From: Phlebiopsis flavidoalba
Lineage: Eukaryota; Basidiomycota; Agaricomycetes; Polyporales; Phanerochaetaceae
Length of the DNA stretch: 64,000 bases
Direction of reading: 5' to 3'
Assembly (NCBI GenBank): GCA_035772785.1
Contig: JAOCPU010000001.1
Span: 1,736,001-1,800,000 of the forward strand
The notes beneath the pieces are model-generated. The model was not told the DNA's origin, did not search any database, and worked only from the letters and a program-made list of their open reading frames with translations. A program made the position numbers and the translations under genes. Positions 44,368-55,759 of this stretch are shown one piece after another. How positions within the stretch are numbered: the first letter of the stretch is position 1; each line of letters opens with the position of its first letter.

Positions 44368-45762
44368 ATGGCACGAGAACAGACTTGCGCAGATGCGGGT
44401 AAGTCTCTCTCCCAACCATTGGCACAAAAGCCCACTAATGGTGTGTCTCAGGCCCAAAGGCAAGCCCAGGGAGGGGCTCAGGACGTCGAGGATGAATGGC
44501 AACCTCCGTACGCCTGACCGTGTCACCTCGCCTACGGTCGAATGGTCGGCACGAATGGAAAACGCATACGCCGCGGGGAATGGCACGGATCCTATGGCCA
44601 CTTTCTACTCCGAGGTACGCGCAGTTCGAACAAACAATGCTTTCCGCCGATCGTACTCACTCGGTACGGCTCGGCCTCGTTCCCTCGAATTCCACTCCTA
44701 GATCACCTCTGTACAAGATGCCATTTCTTCGTACAACTCTAATGTGTCCCGGATTGCCGACCTTCACAGTCGCACCCTGAATAGCACACAGATGAGAATG
44801 CGAATCAACAAATACTGCTATTCTAGACGACCTTATAAACCAGACGCGAGACCTAGGCAACAGTATGTAAACAGCGTCTGCAGTCTCTGGAGGCCCAGCC
44901 TGCCCAACCTGGTCAGGATATGCGGATACGCAAAGAACCGGGTAGGTCTACGACATACTCTGTCTATTTGTCCTCGCTAACTTTCTCTTAGACGGGACTT
45001 TGCTCGTTCTAAGTTCGTCGAGGCTTTGCCAAAACTACCAGCAAGTAGAGAGGGATTACAGACAAAGGTACAAGCAGCGCGTGTGGAACGCCAGTTCAAG
45101 ATCGGTGAGTTGTCCCGGTGTTTTCGTCATTTAAAGCTGGCTGAGGCTGACAATCATATCGTAGTAAAAACCGGACGACTACGCAAGATGAAGTCAATGC
45201 TGTTGTAGTGAACGATGTCTCTGGCGGTGGAAGACCAGATATTCGCACAAGCAGTACGCATCGTCGACCGGATTTGAAGGACTACCCTAATTGTGTACCA
45301 GCTCACATCATAACACAGCTTAGCTCCTCTACGCGTTACGGGGAGTCTCGAGCTGCCTATCGAGAAGTACAAGAGCGCCACGCAGATATTCAACGCATCG
45401 AACGAACTCTGGAAGAGCTTGCGCAGCTCTTTAATGACGTGCGTCATGTCAGCATGTCTCGAAATTGTCATTAATTGCTTCTGCAGATGAGTGTACTTAT
45501 TAACCAACAAGATGAGACGATCAACAATATTGAAGTGCAAGCTCAGCACGTTGAAGATGACACACGAGGAGGGTGAGTCTACTTGAATACCGTTCCAGTC
45601 TGTCAGCTACTGATGATAAACGCGCTTAGTCTGGAGCAAACCGAGAAGGCTGTGGAGCATGCTCGTTCCGCACGGCGCAAACGTTGGATTTGCTTCATCC
45701 TCGTTCTCATCATCTGTGCCATCATTGCCATTGTGTTGGCCGTCACGCTCTCGAAGAAGTAA
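44368..45762 (+). CDS. SSO1: Plasma-membrane syntaxin (Qa-SNARE, Sso1/Sso2-like)
   Basis: t-SNARE for exocytic fusion at the plasma membrane. The start at 44368 reads, after removing one extra base, MARNRLAQMR, then an intron and AQRQAQGGAQDVEDEWQPPY. The Habc domain follows: MATFYSE, RIADLHSRTLNS, DDLINQTRDLG, MRIRKNR and RDFARSKFVEAL. The SNARE motif spans RHADIQRIERTLEELAQLFN, MSVLINQQDETINNIEVQAQ and HVEDDTRGGLEQTEKAVEHA. The second Gln of NQQDE occupies the zero-layer position. A basic ARSARRKR precedes the tail anchor WICFILVLIICAIIAIVLAV, and the protein ends TLSKK at TAA 45760-45762. Introns of about 55-65 bases occur near 44404-44451, 44942-44990, 45104-45165, 45438-45486 and 45572-45630. 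The last third is almost error-free. Confidence 0.92.
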
Positions 45763-45953
45763 TCTCTCCCTCTATGTATGTTACGATCTAGTTCTTGATT
45801 TCTACAGTGGGTCGGTGCTCGCTGGACACTCCTGCTGTCTTGTGGAGGATGGCTTAGCTTACAGTTCGAGCTTTGATTTCGATTATACCCTTTTAATTCT
45901 TATAATCCCCTGGGTCCCCTATTATGACTCTATTCACCTCCTGCCACATCCCA

Positions 45954-46884
45954 CTATTTACCCTCCGTACGGGCTATAAACTTGCTTACAACTTCGAAAT
46001 ATCTGTCTTCCACCAACAACTCGTTATGCTCCCGCGTGAGGTCGAAATAATTTTCGACATTTGCCGGGTCCGCGCACAATGTCTTGAGCCGGGCAAACAT
46101 CAGCTTTTGGCTTTGCACTTCGTCTACAAGCGTATCTCCCTTCGAATGAAGAATCAACCATCGGATGTGGTTCTCGCCATTGCGCAATCATATGCCCGCA
46201 GTGTTGACGTGAGCGTAAGACTCGAGGTCACCGAATGCTGCAGCAACGAACATCTCCCTGTATGCGGGGGAAAGACTGGAGGAAGAGATCGATGTTGTAT
46301 GCGCCTCCAGACGTAATGACTCCTTTTGTGGCGGCCAATAAGGCGTCTGAAGGAGTAAATGAAGTGATTGCTGCGGGTCGGACTGGGGACAGGCATCTAA
46401 GGCGAGGAGGATAGAGTCTAACATGTGTGCGGAGCAGCTGTGTCCGATGAGGTAGAGTCGGGAAGGGTCGTACGGAAGAACATCCAGGGACTTGGGACCT
46501 GTCCAGCCGATAATGAAGTGCAAGAATGCAAGCAAATCCCTCAGCATGCCCAGGATGCTGTAGGCCGTTCTCTGTGTGTTGTCAAGCGGTTAATTGGGGA
46601 CAGCCACCAATCACAGCTGAGGAACCCTCCGCAAGACGACGCGCCGTTGTCGCATGTTCCAATTTATCCTCCCTGAGATGGTAACGCTCGGTCAGGGCCA
46701 GGAGATATGGGGCGTGTGTGTACTTACGATCTCCATGCTCCTCCATGAACGAAGCAGGATGAGGGGTCCAGTATGCTTGGGAAGAAGGCGGGACAGTAGA
46801 GATCGAATGCGTGTAACGACCAGTTAACCCGTATCGACGAGTCCTCAAACGTATGATATGTGGTTGTTCGTGGAGCTCCTGCAT
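45954..46884 (-). CDS. Kynurenine-formamidase-like alpha/beta hydrolase (Bna7-like)
   Basis: Hydrolyses N-formylkynurenine in tryptophan catabolism and de novo NAD synthesis, if the family assignment holds. The ATG at 46884 (MQELHEQPHIIRLRTRRYGL) is followed, one frame over, by FDLYCPAF. Next is FVHGGAWRS with the HGGxW oxyanion motif, directly before a GTAAGT donor near 46720. After the intron come ARRLAEGSSAV, LLAFLHFIIGW and YDPSRLYLIGHSCSAHMLD, in which GHSCS is the nucleophile elbow. LLQTPYWPP, YREMF and HIRWLILHSKGDTLVDEVQS follow (catalytic Asp), then LTREHNELLV with the catalytic His. The end is FIARTEGK at 45954. All triad positions are visible. Another arylformamidase-type esterase is the alternative. 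Confidence 0.75.
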
Positions 46885-46894
46885 TGTGCTCTGT

Positions 46895-47290
46895 CTAAGG
46901 AAGGTCGTCGACTAGATCTTGGGGGGAGTAGTGACAAAACGTTTGGACAAGACTAAGAGGTAGGTCAATTTTATAACCCGCGTCGTCGTTCACTTGAAGC
47001 CTGAGCTTCCCATGGCACAACGGGAACCACCGAATTGAACTTGAGAGAGCGGTCATTCTAACAACATGCAAGATCAGCTTGATAGGTCTCTGAGAGTCAT
47101 GAAACACGATGGTGAGATGGCTCTTGAACGTGAGGTATATATACGGGTGATATGTACTCGAACTTTCTCTAGATTCTGACTTCAGAGAAGATGATGTTAG
47201 CTTGATTGATTGCAGCCGTGCGTTGACAGGACGTCGGGGTCTCATATGACATCCATTGGCGAAATGTGATGCACTCAGAGGAAAGTGCAT
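46895..47290 (-). CDS. Hypothetical 131-residue open frame
   Basis: An uninterrupted minus-strand frame ending ten bases upstream of the hydrolase start. It contains YHPYIYLTFKSHLTIVFHDS and LRLQVNDDAGYKIDLPLSLV, which look protein-like. No family was recognised. It may be a chance frame within the hydrolase promoter, or a small gene. Confidence 0.25.
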   Translation of the reverse strand: MHFPLSASHFANGCHMRPRRPVNARLQSIKLTSSSLKSESRESSSTYHPYIYLTFKSHLTIVFHDSQRPIKLILHVVRMTALSSSIRWFPLCHGKLRLQVNDDAGYKIDLPLSLVQTFCHYSPQDLVDDLP

Positions 47291-47517
47291 GGTTCGGATT
47301 CACCACATGAATACCTGTAAATAGTAGAGCAGACACTCGATGTTGACAAGTCGACGTCAAGCCGTACCAGTACTCAAGTACTCACCGGTCTGTTCATTTT
47401 TCCGCATTAAATATTGAACATGTACTACAACTGTGGACCTGAAGAGACAACTATCCGCCGCCAGAGTAGACCTTCTTGGGTATGAGCATCATAGCTACAG
47501 AAAGTATATAGTTCGGA

Positions 47518-48988
47518 CTACGCCCCTTCGCGAAGAAGAGGTATCCTTGGACCTAGACCCTCTCCGCCCTCCTCAAACTGTAATTGCGTCTTATCCGGAC
47601 CGTGAGTCAAACCAGCGTTGTGGGCCAAATTCTTGGCGTGAATCACCGTCCCATGTCCGAGCTTCCGATGAGGCTTGTTCAACCCAATTTGAACCACCAG
47701 GAACATCGAGCAGATGGACACTATAACCATTTGTAGGAATGTGCCGCAGGAGTCTTTATGGTGTTCAGCTATTAATACCCGAACATTCAAACATGGATTA
47801 TATCTGTTTCTCACCAAGCAGCAATCCTATGAGAAGATTGAGACTTAAGTGAAAGTATACTAAATATAGATACTGCTCACCGAAGGCAGGAGCTCCATCC
47901 AGAGTGCTCGCAAGGCAGGGATGGTCAGGATGACGCTAATAGGTAACAGGAGGATGGACTCGGTTACGTCTTGACCCACCAGGGCGGACACCGTGATAAA
48001 GACCACGACAGCGGTGAGTCCCCCAGTTGACCAGAAATAGGGTGATGACATAGGTCCGAGCGAATGCCGTGCGCTCGAAGCCCATCTCCATCGTCCGCGA
48101 AAGGATGAGAGCGCCCGAGTCGTTATATGCGTGGGTCTGTTCGTCAAAACGCAAGAAAGGATCAAAATTATTTGTCGAGCTGATAGGACGAAGCCCAAGT
48201 ATCGGTATACTGTCGTTATTGCTGTTGTCCAGTGCAACGAAGGTTGTGTCAAGTTGATACCCATCGAAGGGAAATCCCATATTGCTGGTCAAGGCTGCCC
48301 GCCAAGCATATAAGACCAATAAATGGGTTATTGAGAATGTCTGCATCGGTTGTACACTATAAAGTAGCTGAGGAAGACGTCGGCATGTGTGCGAGAGCAA
48401 TTATCGACTCACAAAATTGGCACACACCGGACGAAATGTTTCTTGGATTTGCTTTGAAGTTGTAGGAATAGGTGGGATCAGTCGCACTAGGGGAGTTTCC
48501 TTTATTAAACACCCCAAGGGAACATCATGCCAATGTGGCGGGCCCACCCATCGACATAGAAGTCAGCTGAGGTGGCGAGTCTGCCGCAATAGCCCTTGTA
48601 TGAGTAAACCTGGGTGTTGGGTGCCTTGAGGGCGCCGCAGCCAAGGATCAACCAGGAAATCTGTACTTGACGTGCGGATATGTCGATATCATAAACATGC
48701 CCGAGGAGCATAATCTAAGCAATTTAGGTTGTCAGCGGGTGTACTCCATAGGCATGTTTCGCACAACGTACCCCTGTCTGATTGTGGACGATGTCGTCCA
48801 CCATCTTTGTGGCCCCAGTCATCACCGTCTTCCATCGCCACTGCCATCAATCCCTCGCTGAATATCAAGGCGAGAACCACGACCGCTATCGCTGTCGCAG
48901 CGAAGATCCTCACGCGCCTCGAAATCCGGTTGAATGAAGCCAAGGTGCGCTGACCCAATGCTCTCGAAGAGGGACGACCGAAAGGCAT
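47518..48988 (-). CDS. DUF4436 membrane protein, copy 1
   Basis: Predicted membrane protein of the DUF4436 family; function unknown. The start MPFGRPSSRALGQRTLASFN (48988) leads to an N-terminal helix IFAATAIAVVVLALIFSEGL. The soluble domain holds VDPSSADFYVD-type sequence and then FPFDGYQLDTTFVALDNSNN. FDPFLRFDEQTHAYNDSGAL and MEMGFERTAFARTYVITLFL follow. C-terminal membrane helices are LTAVVVFITVSALVGQDVTE and ESILLLPISVILTIPALRAL, and after introns GTFLQMVIVSICSMFLVVQI. The stop is at 47518. The PFDxY, ERT-F and ILLLPISVI blocks are shared with copy 2 at 51.5-53.1 kb. The purine nucleoside permease gene lies between the two copies on the same strand. Confidence 0.7.
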
Positions 48989-49613
48989 GTCAATGCAGTA
49001 TGATCGGAGCGGTGGTCTGTTGATTGAATGAGGTACAGAACCATCAGTCTTATATACATTGCGTCGGGAGAGGTCGGGACCCAACGGTGGCTGGAAATCG
49101 CCAAACGCTCAGTTTCATTGATGGCGGCGGCAACTAGCGTGCAAGGGCTAAATTAAGCTGTGTGGCACGTAAAAACAAGGCAAACTCCAACACTTGACAC
49201 ACAATCGATATCGGCTACGGCGGGAGTATCGGTGGTGTTTAAATCGCCCTGCTTCATTATGCCCCTCACTATCCTCCTTTCGACGTCAGACGAGGCGTGG
49301 CCTGATAGACCGCGCTGTCTCGCAGACCAATCTTGGCATCGCAGGAACATGTTAAACTAGGATGAGGACATATAGTCAGTCCAGTATTCAGAGACATATA
49401 GTTCACCTCGTGCTCACCTTACTGTTTGATGCAAATGGCGATTATTCTGGTCGTATCGACCAAATGCGATGGGTTTCCTTTGGAGACGAGAGATACTTCC
49501 CTAAACTCGAGTCTCATTTATTGCGTGAGCCAACCCCTGCAGATCCTGCAAACGCAATGAACTTAAATCAATTTGGATAGCTGCGTATCGAGTTTTGTTG
49601 CCGCCCTGTACGT
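48989..49613. other. Spacer between DUF4436 copy 1 and NUP gene
   Basis: Promoter region of DUF4436 copy 1 and 3' flank of the NUP gene. No conserved frame was recognised. Confidence 0.4.
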
Positions 49614-50894
49614 TTATACATTCCCGCCCGAGCGAGTAGGTCTGCGAGATGAGCCCGCTCGAAAATTTGCCTGGGGCCTGTTGCCATTGAAGATACTCCC
49701 AGGGCCAAAATCCGGCTCTCCTCCCAAGGTACCAAATATGTCTCGCCACATAATTGTTGGGTTTTTACACACCTTTGCAAAGATCTTCTTCCAGTCATCA
49801 ACGATACCATTTACTACACGAACTCCTGCGAGATGGATGTTTTGGAGCGACGGCTCAAATCCGGGGGCGGGTCCAAAAAGGTGGTCCGCCACGCTCTGTC
49901 CGTCGAACGGTCTGTCAAAATTCGACCCCCGTTCGCATGATGATAACGCGTGAGAAATCGACATGGCCTATAAGCGCGCCACGCAACAGGGATTCCAGCG
50001 TCGCGCTCCTGCTGCGTCGTGCAATATACGCCTGTGCCATTCGTGAACAACGTGGTGGTGTTCTCGAATGCTCCGCCGAGCAAAGAGCCGGACCAAAATA
50101 CGTCGGAGGTAGCGGTATCGCATGCCAATACCGACGGTGGTGCAGCACCTGCAGCGAAGTCGGGATTCGAAGCGTATTTGGCTCGCAGCTGCTGCGGACG
50201 CGGCGTTGTCAGAGAGCTCTTAGCACCCTTCGCCATCTGAACAGCGAGCTGACGAAGGTTTTGTCGTTGACCTCGAAGACCTCGGGTGCCATAGATGGAT
50301 TGGGGATATTCGTCGGGAGAGGTAGAGCCTTGAGGCACGTAACCGGTAGAGAAATTGTCGGGTTTCTCCCGTGCGTCGATCTCTTTTTGAAGAGCTACTT
50401 GGACAGCGTATCGCGCAAAAAGTGACACCGCCGATGGTGCCTACTTTCGGATTCATGCCAGCAATGCCGGCGATGAGGAAGTAGGTTCGTCGGAGATCGA
50501 AGAGAGGGGAGAATGGACAAGGGTTGTCATCGTCACTGCGGCGTTAATTTCGGCCTCGCCAGTGACGAGCGAACATATGTTCTCGTCCGCGGTGCAATGA
50601 ACCTGAGGGAATAGCGGTGAGAGGTCCTGGGACGGTGATGTTCTTCGCCAGGATGTTGAACTCTGGTATGTTGAACCAGACGTCCCCTTCGTCTACGAAC
50701 TGTAATGATAGCACACATTCAGGAGACAACCGAGGCAGGGTAGAGATGCCTATAGGCCTTACCATGCCGAGAATAAAAACCTTGGGTACGATCTTGTTAT
50801 TCCCATGCTGTGGGGTGTATGATGCAAACGCAACTGACGAACTTGCTACATAGTGAAAGATGAATTGTACGAGAAGTACGACTTGAGCCCACAT
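49614..50894 (-). CDS. Purine nucleoside permease (NUP family)
   Basis: NUP-family proteins (first described in Candida) mediate nucleoside uptake; the fold resembles nucleoside phosphorylases. The start MWAQVVLLVQFIFHYVASSS (50894) is a signal-peptide-like segment followed by a KIVPKVFILGM exon end. An intron spans about 50701-50763. GDVWFNIPEFNILAKNITV and CSLVTGEAEINA-type sequence follow, then AGIAGMNPKVGTIGGVTFAR and YAVQVALQKEIDAREKPDNF. Next come STGYVPQGSTSPDEYPQSIY, LACDTATSDVFWSGSLLGGA and NTTTLFTNGTGVYCTTQQE. RGALIGHVDFSRVIIMRTGS, NFDRPFDGQSVADHLFG, GFEPSLQNIHLAGVRVVNGI and FGTLGGEPDFGPGSIFNG complete the family pattern. It is almost complete with few indels. The stop is approximate because the extreme C-terminus reads in two frames. 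Confidence 0.85.
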
Positions 50895-51534
50895 ATCCTC
50901 GGCTCTGGCATATTCCAAGTATCAGTGATGGCGCGGAGGAGTTGCTTTAGCATACAGAGACTTACGCTGTTAGCGGAGGGCAGAGAAACGGGGACAAACT
51001 GTCGAATGTCAGGTCGTGGTAATATAGCATCTCAGATGAATGGAACGTACGGGCAATTTTATTGTTCCCGCATCAAGTCCGTGTTTCTGAAATGGACATA
51101 GTGTAGCTTATCTAGAGAGTAGGGTAAGTCTGTGAGAACGACAAGAGCGAATCTCGCCCCAGTGTGGTATCCTATTGGTTAGAATCGATACATACCTTCT
51201 AGCGGCGGGCCCCGACTCGGATGCCGTGTGACATGTGGGGACAAAAAACATGCTGCCAAAGGAAAGCTCGAGAGGCATTGAAGATAGCAGCCGTTGAATT
51301 AAGAGAATTGTGCGTGAAAACACAGATGAATAGCGAAAGCCGGTTCGGTGCTCATTGTGGGTGGCATCTGTCACGAACGCGATACGACGTCCGTCGGCGT
51401 AGATGAGGGATGCGGGAATATGATAGGGTTTGGGTATTCCAGGGAGAGGAAAGGTTAACATTGAACTATGACGAGCCACGCGCAGTAAACGTAAAGACTC
51501 ATGGTATTGTTACGTCCGTCGTCAAGCGTGATCA
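50895..51534. other. Spacer between NUP gene and DUF4436 copy 2
   Basis: A 123-residue minus-strand frame at 51108-51479 lies here without a recognisable domain (LPGIPKPYHIPASLIYADGR). It could be an unassigned exon or a chance frame. Confidence 0.35.
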
Positions 51535-53112
51535 TTATGGCTCTACTATTTCCACTCCGGCTCGGACAGAGTACGGTATTCGGACCCATGAGAAGTCCGA
51601 GATGTAGATCGGCGATGCTTCCTTTCCTAGCTTCACGCTCTTGTGGGAATGCTTTGTGCTCAAGCCGACGCTGACGACCAGGAAGATGGAGCATAAAGCC
51701 ACAATGACCATCTGCAGGAACGATAGCCACAAGAATCTGCAGACACATGAGCAAGAGGACATTACCAACGCCCATTCATATGCTCACCTAGTAGCAGACC
51801 CTGTTCAAGCATGCATTAAAAGAGGGCATGTAAAATCAGAATGTACACGCGAATGATAAACGTACCCAAGTAGGGGCGCTCCTATCCACAACGCTCGCAA
51901 TGCCGGGTATCGTGACGATAACGCTCAAAAGGCAATAGTAGGATCGACTCCCCGACTTCCATTGCCCCCTCGTTCGCGCACAGTGTGATGTAGAGCACCA
52001 CTCCGTCAACGCCCAATTCACGGTGAACAACGACATGACGAAGAACATCGTGAAGGCCGTTCGCCGAAACTCGATTTCGCATATAGCGCGATTGCATGCC
52101 TTGTCCCATTGATTTGTGTCTGCGTGGCCAAATCTTGTTGTACGTATGGCGAGAAATTATTTGTGACATCCACGGGGTAGTATGTCAGGATAGGAAGGTC
52201 TCTGGTTTGTTTCCGGGTCCAGAGCTATGATACTTGAGTCAAGGAAGTAAGTGTCGAAGGGATAAGCGTATTGCTGCGGGTCGAGACCATTCCACGAAAG
52301 AGATTTCGATGAGATGTGTTGTCTGAAACTGATTCAAGGCCTGCACGCTATGTCATTTCAGCGGACTGTCCGTGTCCAAGAGAAAACGCCTGATCTCACT
52401 ATGCGACTATCGGAGGCTGGGCCCCGTACATGGGTTGGCAGCCGGATCATAACTTCCGTTTGGTGCAGAAGCTCTGGTCCCAGTGGTGTCAAAACTATGG
52501 ATGACGATGTCAGAGGAGGAGGGTCTCACCCATCTACATAGAAGTCGGCCGCGACGTTTAGCCGTCCACATGATTTAACATGATACGTATGGGTTTTTTA
52601 CTAGCCGCATTGCCCCGCAGCCAACAACTAGCCAACGATATCTGAACCGTTCGTGATGGGATGTCAATGTTATAGACATGCCCCAAAAGTGATATCTGAC
52701 AAGGAGAGTTGATGAGTTAAATCAATACGTTTATGAGCGTAGTGCGCACGCCAGTCTGGTTACCACCGTTCTCCAATATGATAGTGCCCAAGTTGTCAGA
52801 CATTTTCCCGATACCTATCAATACACCGCAGAACAGACCGACGGTCGCCGCTATGACGGACAACCATACGATAAACTTCCAGGCAATAGGAGAAAGTGGT
52901 ATGCCCCGAAAAACTTGCTGAACGGCTGACGAAATTTGGGAAGGCTCAGCATTATCTCGAGGACAGGGGCGTTTAGCAGCACGTACACCATCGCTCATCA
53001 ATATAAATACTATATGTATGCCGAGCAGACCGTTCCTGAGTGCACCAGAGCGACGGTTTGACGCGCCGTTGTTGTCTGTCTTGGTCACGTTGCCCGGAAA
53101 GACGCAGCTCAA
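51535..53112 (-). CDS. DUF4436 membrane protein, copy 2
   Basis: Paralogue of the gene at 47.5-49.0 kb. The N-terminal region from MSCVFPGNVTKTDNNGASNR (53112) contains the helix AWKFIVWLSVIAATVGLFCG, then GKMSDNLGTIILENGGNQTG. After introns, the soluble part with FYVDG near 52530 is badly broken. C-terminal helices: FFVMSLFTVNWALTE (near 52040), ILLLPFER and SVIVTIPGIASVVDRSAPTW. The end is FLQMVIVALCSIFLVVSVGL with a stop at 51535. The FLQMVIV..CS.FLVV block matches copy 1 almost residue for residue. The N-terminal start is approximate. Copy 2 has more frame breaks than copy 1 and may be degenerating. Confidence 0.65.
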
Positions 53113-53661
53113 ACCACGGTTTTGCAGAGCTTATGGTAGCGATTGAATGCCGATGGATCTTGGCTGGACTTAGCTTGTCTATCGCCATGCCTCAGAGGCG
53201 GAAATAGAACTGTACGTCGCTCAGATCAAGGCACCTGAGACAAGAGCCTCTCCCGCCATACCTTTCGGGGCTCGCCAAGAGGCGTGCATTTGACCGCAGT
53301 AGCCCATTAAGACACGCTGTGTTGGCCGAATACGTGTGTAGAGTGCATATCGTTGGAATTCCTGGGGCGACCGCGGGTCACGCTAAGAATATTAACCCCG
53401 TGAGCACTAAGTCGACTTGAAAAGATATAAATTAGCATGAAGCAAAGCTGCAACGCACATACGGTGCATGGAAGTAGCCACCTTTGTCGAGTTTGGCAAA
53501 TGTGAGCCACTGGCAATGTCCATATGATGGTGGACGAGCGAGAGCCTACACGACCTAGCGAATCAACGTTTCACATGGATCCGGTGATGGCCTTGCTTAT
53601 CTAAGCGATGTATTGGGTCCAAGGAGTGCCAATTAACTAGCTCCTCCAAGACTCTGATGAA
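53113..53661. other. Spacer upstream of a hypothetical gene
   Basis: No conserved frame recognised. Includes the 5' side of DUF4436 copy 2. Confidence 0.4.
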
Positions 53662-54293
53662 GTGCGACGCTCTGCTCAGATTGCTCGGGCTCAACACACT
53701 CCTCTCAGCCACATTTCTGCCCTCAAACTCCGGTTGCATCGACCCAAATGTCCTGGCACTCCGACTTTGCTGGTTGGCACTCCCGTGCTCAGCCCCATCC
53801 CTCTCCTGACGCGTTCACGCTCACCCGCGATAACCTCATTTTTGGCGTCCTGCGCAACGCCCCTGTACAAACCGATGGCTTCACGCTCGCGCTCTTCTCC
53901 CCAAAACGTGGCGGTCGATGCTATGGGTCGCGTTTCCATGCTTCTTGAGAGCGATTTCGCTGGACTCTCCGCCCTAGGCAAAGACGCGACAGTCCTGCCC
54001 GAAACTGGCTCCTTCCGGAATACGTGGCGCGTTAAACAGCCGCGCACATCGCAGCCGATCGAGCGGTTATTTGTATCCGCCCCCGGGGGTGTACTGCACG
54101 AGATTAGTGTCCAGGGCTACGAGAAAGAGAAGCGAGAATTGAGCGCACCGGTGGCTACCTTTACAGAGTTGCCGCAGACCCTGTGGGAGCTATTTGGACT
54201 TATCGAGGAAGCAAGGGATGACTACCAGAGCGGCAAGAGGATGCAGCGATGGTGAGGAGGTTGAAGGAGTTGTTGATCGAAGACGAACCCTAG
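53662..54293 (+). CDS. Hypothetical protein, about 200 residues
   Basis: A long clean plus-strand frame from 53662 (MRRSAQIARAQHTPLSHISA). After one indel near 54250 the frame ends in MVRRLKELLIEDEP at TAG 54291-54293. The N-terminal half is Ser/Pro/Arg-rich and likely disordered. The C-terminal half is more regular: VAVDAMGRVSMLLESDFAGL, LFVSAPGGVLHEISVQGYEK and LWELFGLIEEARDDYQSGKR. The regular C-terminal helix pattern argues for a real gene. No domain was recognised, no membrane segment or signal peptide is seen, and the true start could lie upstream in SDEVRRSAQ. Confidence 0.5.
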
Positions 54294-54420
54294 TCGCATC
54301 TCAGCACCCTGAAGGACGAGACTATATCGGTCAAATATACCCAAGGAGTTAGGAAGAATTATTTGTTGTATTCTCAATCAACTGAAAGCTATGCAGTACC
54401 GTATACACAGTACTACTAGC

Positions 54421-55213
54421 TCAGCCGATCCTAACTCCGAGTGCGAACCCGGCGACGAACGACGCGTGCTGTTGGAAGTTGGCAGTTAAAAAGTCGACGA
54501 TCCAGCGGGCAAGGGATCCGATGCTTGGCGCATGCTTGATGCCCTGCGCATCGCGAGTGTAGAATAGGTTTTCGAAACGCGTCGACATGCGTCCCCAGTC
54601 CACTCGTACGAGGTTTAGGGAGCCGAAATACTGCGGCGGAGTTTTCAGATTTCTGAGTTGGCTATGCGCGTATAATCATACCTGAAGCAGCACAAAGACA
54701 CCGCCAAATACAAAAGCGAGAGCTTTTGCGCCCTTCTTCACAAATACTCCTGCGCATATGCCACATACGGTCCCAAATGTGAGTTCATAGGCGTTCACTG
54801 ACGATCGAGGCGGAGGTGGCAGCGGTGCGGCATCGATATTTGCTGGGGATGCGCTGTGCGGTGGGTAGCTTGTTGGAGCTGCGAGTAATCCATACGTTTT
54901 GTTAGGGGTACTCTTGGACATGAATATGTTGAGGGCTTACAAGCGTCGCAGTGGATCTCCTGCCGGCTGGCATAATATGACAATCCAGTGAGGCCTACGG
55001 TAGCCATTTCCAATAAGCCTGGCGGAGTTTTTCCCGGGTAATGCTTTCCCATTAGCCCTTATGCGTAGATTTTGAAAGGCTATACTAGGCTGCGAAGAGA
55101 AAGCTAGATTGCTAGTAGCGTAGCGGCGAAGTTGGGAACGATTTGCGTTGAAGGCATAGTTTCGAAGCTGATGGGTCAGCGTGAAAGGCATAGAACACAT
55201 GTTTCTGTGCATT
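54421..55213 (-). CDS. FUN14-domain mitochondrial membrane protein
   Basis: FUN14-family outer-mitochondrial-membrane protein; FUNDC1 in animals is a mitophagy receptor. The start MHRNMCSMPFTLTHQLRNYA (55213) with an Arg-rich, Asp/Glu-poor leader (RSQLRRYATSNLAFSS) suggests mitochondrial targeting. Then PPGLLEMATVGLTGLSYY, an intron, and LTFGTVCGICAGVFVKKGAK, the Gly-spaced FUN14 helix. ALAFVFGGVFVLLQ follows, a second intron (about 54630-54681), and YFGSLNLVRVDWGRMSTRFE, with VDW being a family feature. The last helix is FVAGFALGVRIG and the stop is at 54421. The exon structure is clean after one indel near 55040. A consensus cAMP-response element lies about 100 bases upstream. Confidence 0.8.
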
Positions 55214-55309
55214 GTGGATGAATATCTGGAGGCTTTCGCGCCGCGGCCGATGTTAGAGCGCGGTGGATGAGTTCGAGTGCGAGTTGAATTCGAATGGGGT
55301 TGAGCTCGA

Positions 55310-55317
55310 TGACGTCA
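55310..55317. promoter_or_regulatory. CRE/ATF-type palindrome TGACGTCA
   Basis: Perfect eight-base cAMP-response/ATF bZIP site, about 97 bases upstream of the FUN14 start. Its position fits a promoter element for that gene. Function is inferred from the consensus only. Confidence 0.45.
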
Positions 55318-55627
55318 CTGGGGGGCGAAAGGTTTCCCACGGATCGACTCGGCAGCGATGAACTCGTGCGACTTTTCTACGGCTAGTGTGTAGTGGGAAT
55401 ATGTAGAAAGACGGACTGTAATATGTATGTACAATTAAATCATCGCAATTTGGAAGAAGGCTGACTGCGCCTCTTTTGCCTGATCACCATTTCTCGGGTC
55501 ACGACACTGTCCAGCCCGAATATAGCTTTGTGACTGCTCGCCTTTCTGAATAGTACACTTGTAGCATGTCACTGCCATGCATCCAGCTAGTTATATGGAT
55601 ACCATTCAAGATACATACTGAGGCGAT

Positions 55628-55759
55628 ATAAAGCAAATTCATCTCCGTTATATATTTCAGTCTCCGGTTGCCACTGGTGCCCCTTCAAGTGCAATAAAGC
55701 AAATTCATCTCCGTTATATATTTCAGTCTCCGGTTGCCACTGGTGCCCCTTCAAGTGCA
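55628..55759. repeat. Perfect 66-base tandem duplication
   Basis: Two head-to-tail copies with a period of exactly 66 bases, identical over the unit (aaagcaaattcatctcc through ccccttcaagtgcaa). On the minus strand the repeat keeps an open frame of 22 residues per unit (HLKGHQWQPETEIYNGDEFA). It is either a very recent duplication or an assembly stutter. Confidence 0.9.
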
